Shown here piece by piece: positions 63,676 through 64,000 of a stretch of 64,000 bases of DNA. Source of the DNA: Agathobacter sp. (GTDB lineage: Bacteria; Bacillota; Clostridia; Lachnospirales; Lachnospiraceae); the NCBI GenBank assembly GCA_017409825.1, contig JAFQRZ010000024.1, positions 124,001-188,000 of the forward strand, in the 5' to 3' direction. How positions within the stretch are numbered: the stretch's first letter is position 1; the number at the start of each line of letters is the position of its first letter. The notes beneath the pieces were generated by a model, which was not told the origin of the DNA, ran no database searches, and worked only from the letters and a program-made list of their open reading frames with translations. A program made the translations under genes and the position numbers.

Positions 63676-64000
63676 ATGAATATTCAAGGATATGGCTCTG
63701 GTTCATTCGTAGACATCATGAACAGCAACCACAAACGAAATCAAATTCCATTTGTAAATCAGATTGTTTCATACAAGGATACGGAAGATGGTGAAATTTA
63801 TAGAGCTTATTTTACAGATGATAGGGTCACTACTCATAATGCAGTAGGACAAAAGGCATGGGAAACAGCAATTAAAGATGCCTCGCATGCACAGAAGATA
63901 AAAGAATCTCTAGGAGGAATTATCTTATATAGACAGGATAATTCTACTGGTAAAAAAGCTTTGACTTCGGTTGGTTTTCCAAATGGAGAAAGTATATCTG
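63676..64000 (+). CDS. Unknown protein, 5' part only
   Basis: Open from the ATG at 63676 to the window end, 108 codons so far. It begins MNIQGYGSGSFVDIMNSNHK and continues as a soluble alpha/beta sequence (FVNQIVSYKDTEDGEIYRAY). GGAAAGGG lies 7-14 bases upstream. No family recognised; the C-terminus is missing. Confidence 0.75.
   Translation, partial: MNIQGYGSGSFVDIMNSNHKRNQIPFVNQIVSYKDTEDGEIYRAYFTDDRVTTHNAVGQKAWETAIKDASHAQKIKESLGGIILYRQDNSTGKKALTSVGFPNGESIS

Noticed and set aside
1-64000. CRISPR arrays, rRNA and tRNA genes
   Set aside because: No regularly spaced direct repeats with unique spacers, no rRNA-like segments, and no cloverleaf with GGTTCGA-type T-arm plus matching acceptor stem was found in the intergenic gaps.

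Overview
The window is a chromosomal segment of a low-GC, anaerobic Gram-positive bacterium, most likely a Lachnospiraceae (Clostridia). Reasons: a clostridial-order rnf operon (G-E-A-B), the rpmB-asp23-fakA, yicC-gmk-rpoZ-rimO-pgsA and ruvAB-zapA gene orders, GerW and YlbJ sporulation-type proteins, RqcH, AGGAGG-type ribosome binding sites, and many sigma-A-like promoters with 17-bp spacers. No rRNA, tRNA, CRISPR array or intact transposase was seen.

Layout. 1-2.4 kb: the end of an rnf operon (membrane ferredoxin:NAD oxidoreductase), closed by a long perfect hairpin. 2.5-4.9 kb (minus strand): the flavin transferase ApbE and a two-domain, PplA-like lipoprotein that is a plausible flavinylation substrate. 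5.1-7.5 kb: proB, a UPF0291 gene and proA. 7.5-17.6 kb: miaB, a NusG-II protein, a Gx transporter, ruvAB, zapA, a U32 peptidase, a single-polypeptide SEDS glycosyltransferase plus class B PBP, and a Nudix hydrolase. 17.6-21.6 kb: a DUF2953 protein, GerW, rpmB, Asp23 and FakA, then a second copy of the hairpin family.

21.8-29.4 kb: an accessory island between fakA and recG. It holds about a dozen small co-oriented genes: six GNAT domains (one fused to a metallo-beta-lactamase), DinB-like, DUF4177, zinc-ribbon, KilA-N, XRE and histidine phosphatase proteins, and a broken HD hydrolase. 29.4-44.2 kb is mostly housekeeping: recG, a transglutaminase-like lipoprotein with an 18-bp tandem repeat, rqcH, yicC-gmk-rpoZ-rimO-pgsA-pncC-rsmD-coaD, a YlbJ-like gene and pepD. 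44.2-51.0 kb: an ECF sigma/membrane protein pair, two pseudouridine synthases, YgiQ and RecU.

51.1-56.0 kb: a compact his operon with an in-frame HisZ-HisG fusion, HisD, HisB, and HisIE fused behind a HisF-like domain that has lost both catalytic aspartates. 56.1-57.9 kb: an XRE membrane regulator whose SD lies in a hairpin, then a probable type I toxin-antitoxin locus that no ORF list would show. 57.9-62.3 kb: an orphan trpB and a TPP-riboswitch-controlled thiamine-precursor ABC transporter (thiamine-binding protein, permease, HMP-type binding lipoprotein, ATPase). 62.3-64 kb: an unknown gene flanked by two related terminator hairpins, a decayed LytTR response regulator, and the start of an unknown gene with a structured leader.

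The least explained signal is the pair of long perfect hairpins at 2390-2468 and 21650-21722. Their 23-nt loops are almost identical and their flanks conserved, but their 25-28 bp stems have different sequences and are each fully self-complementary.
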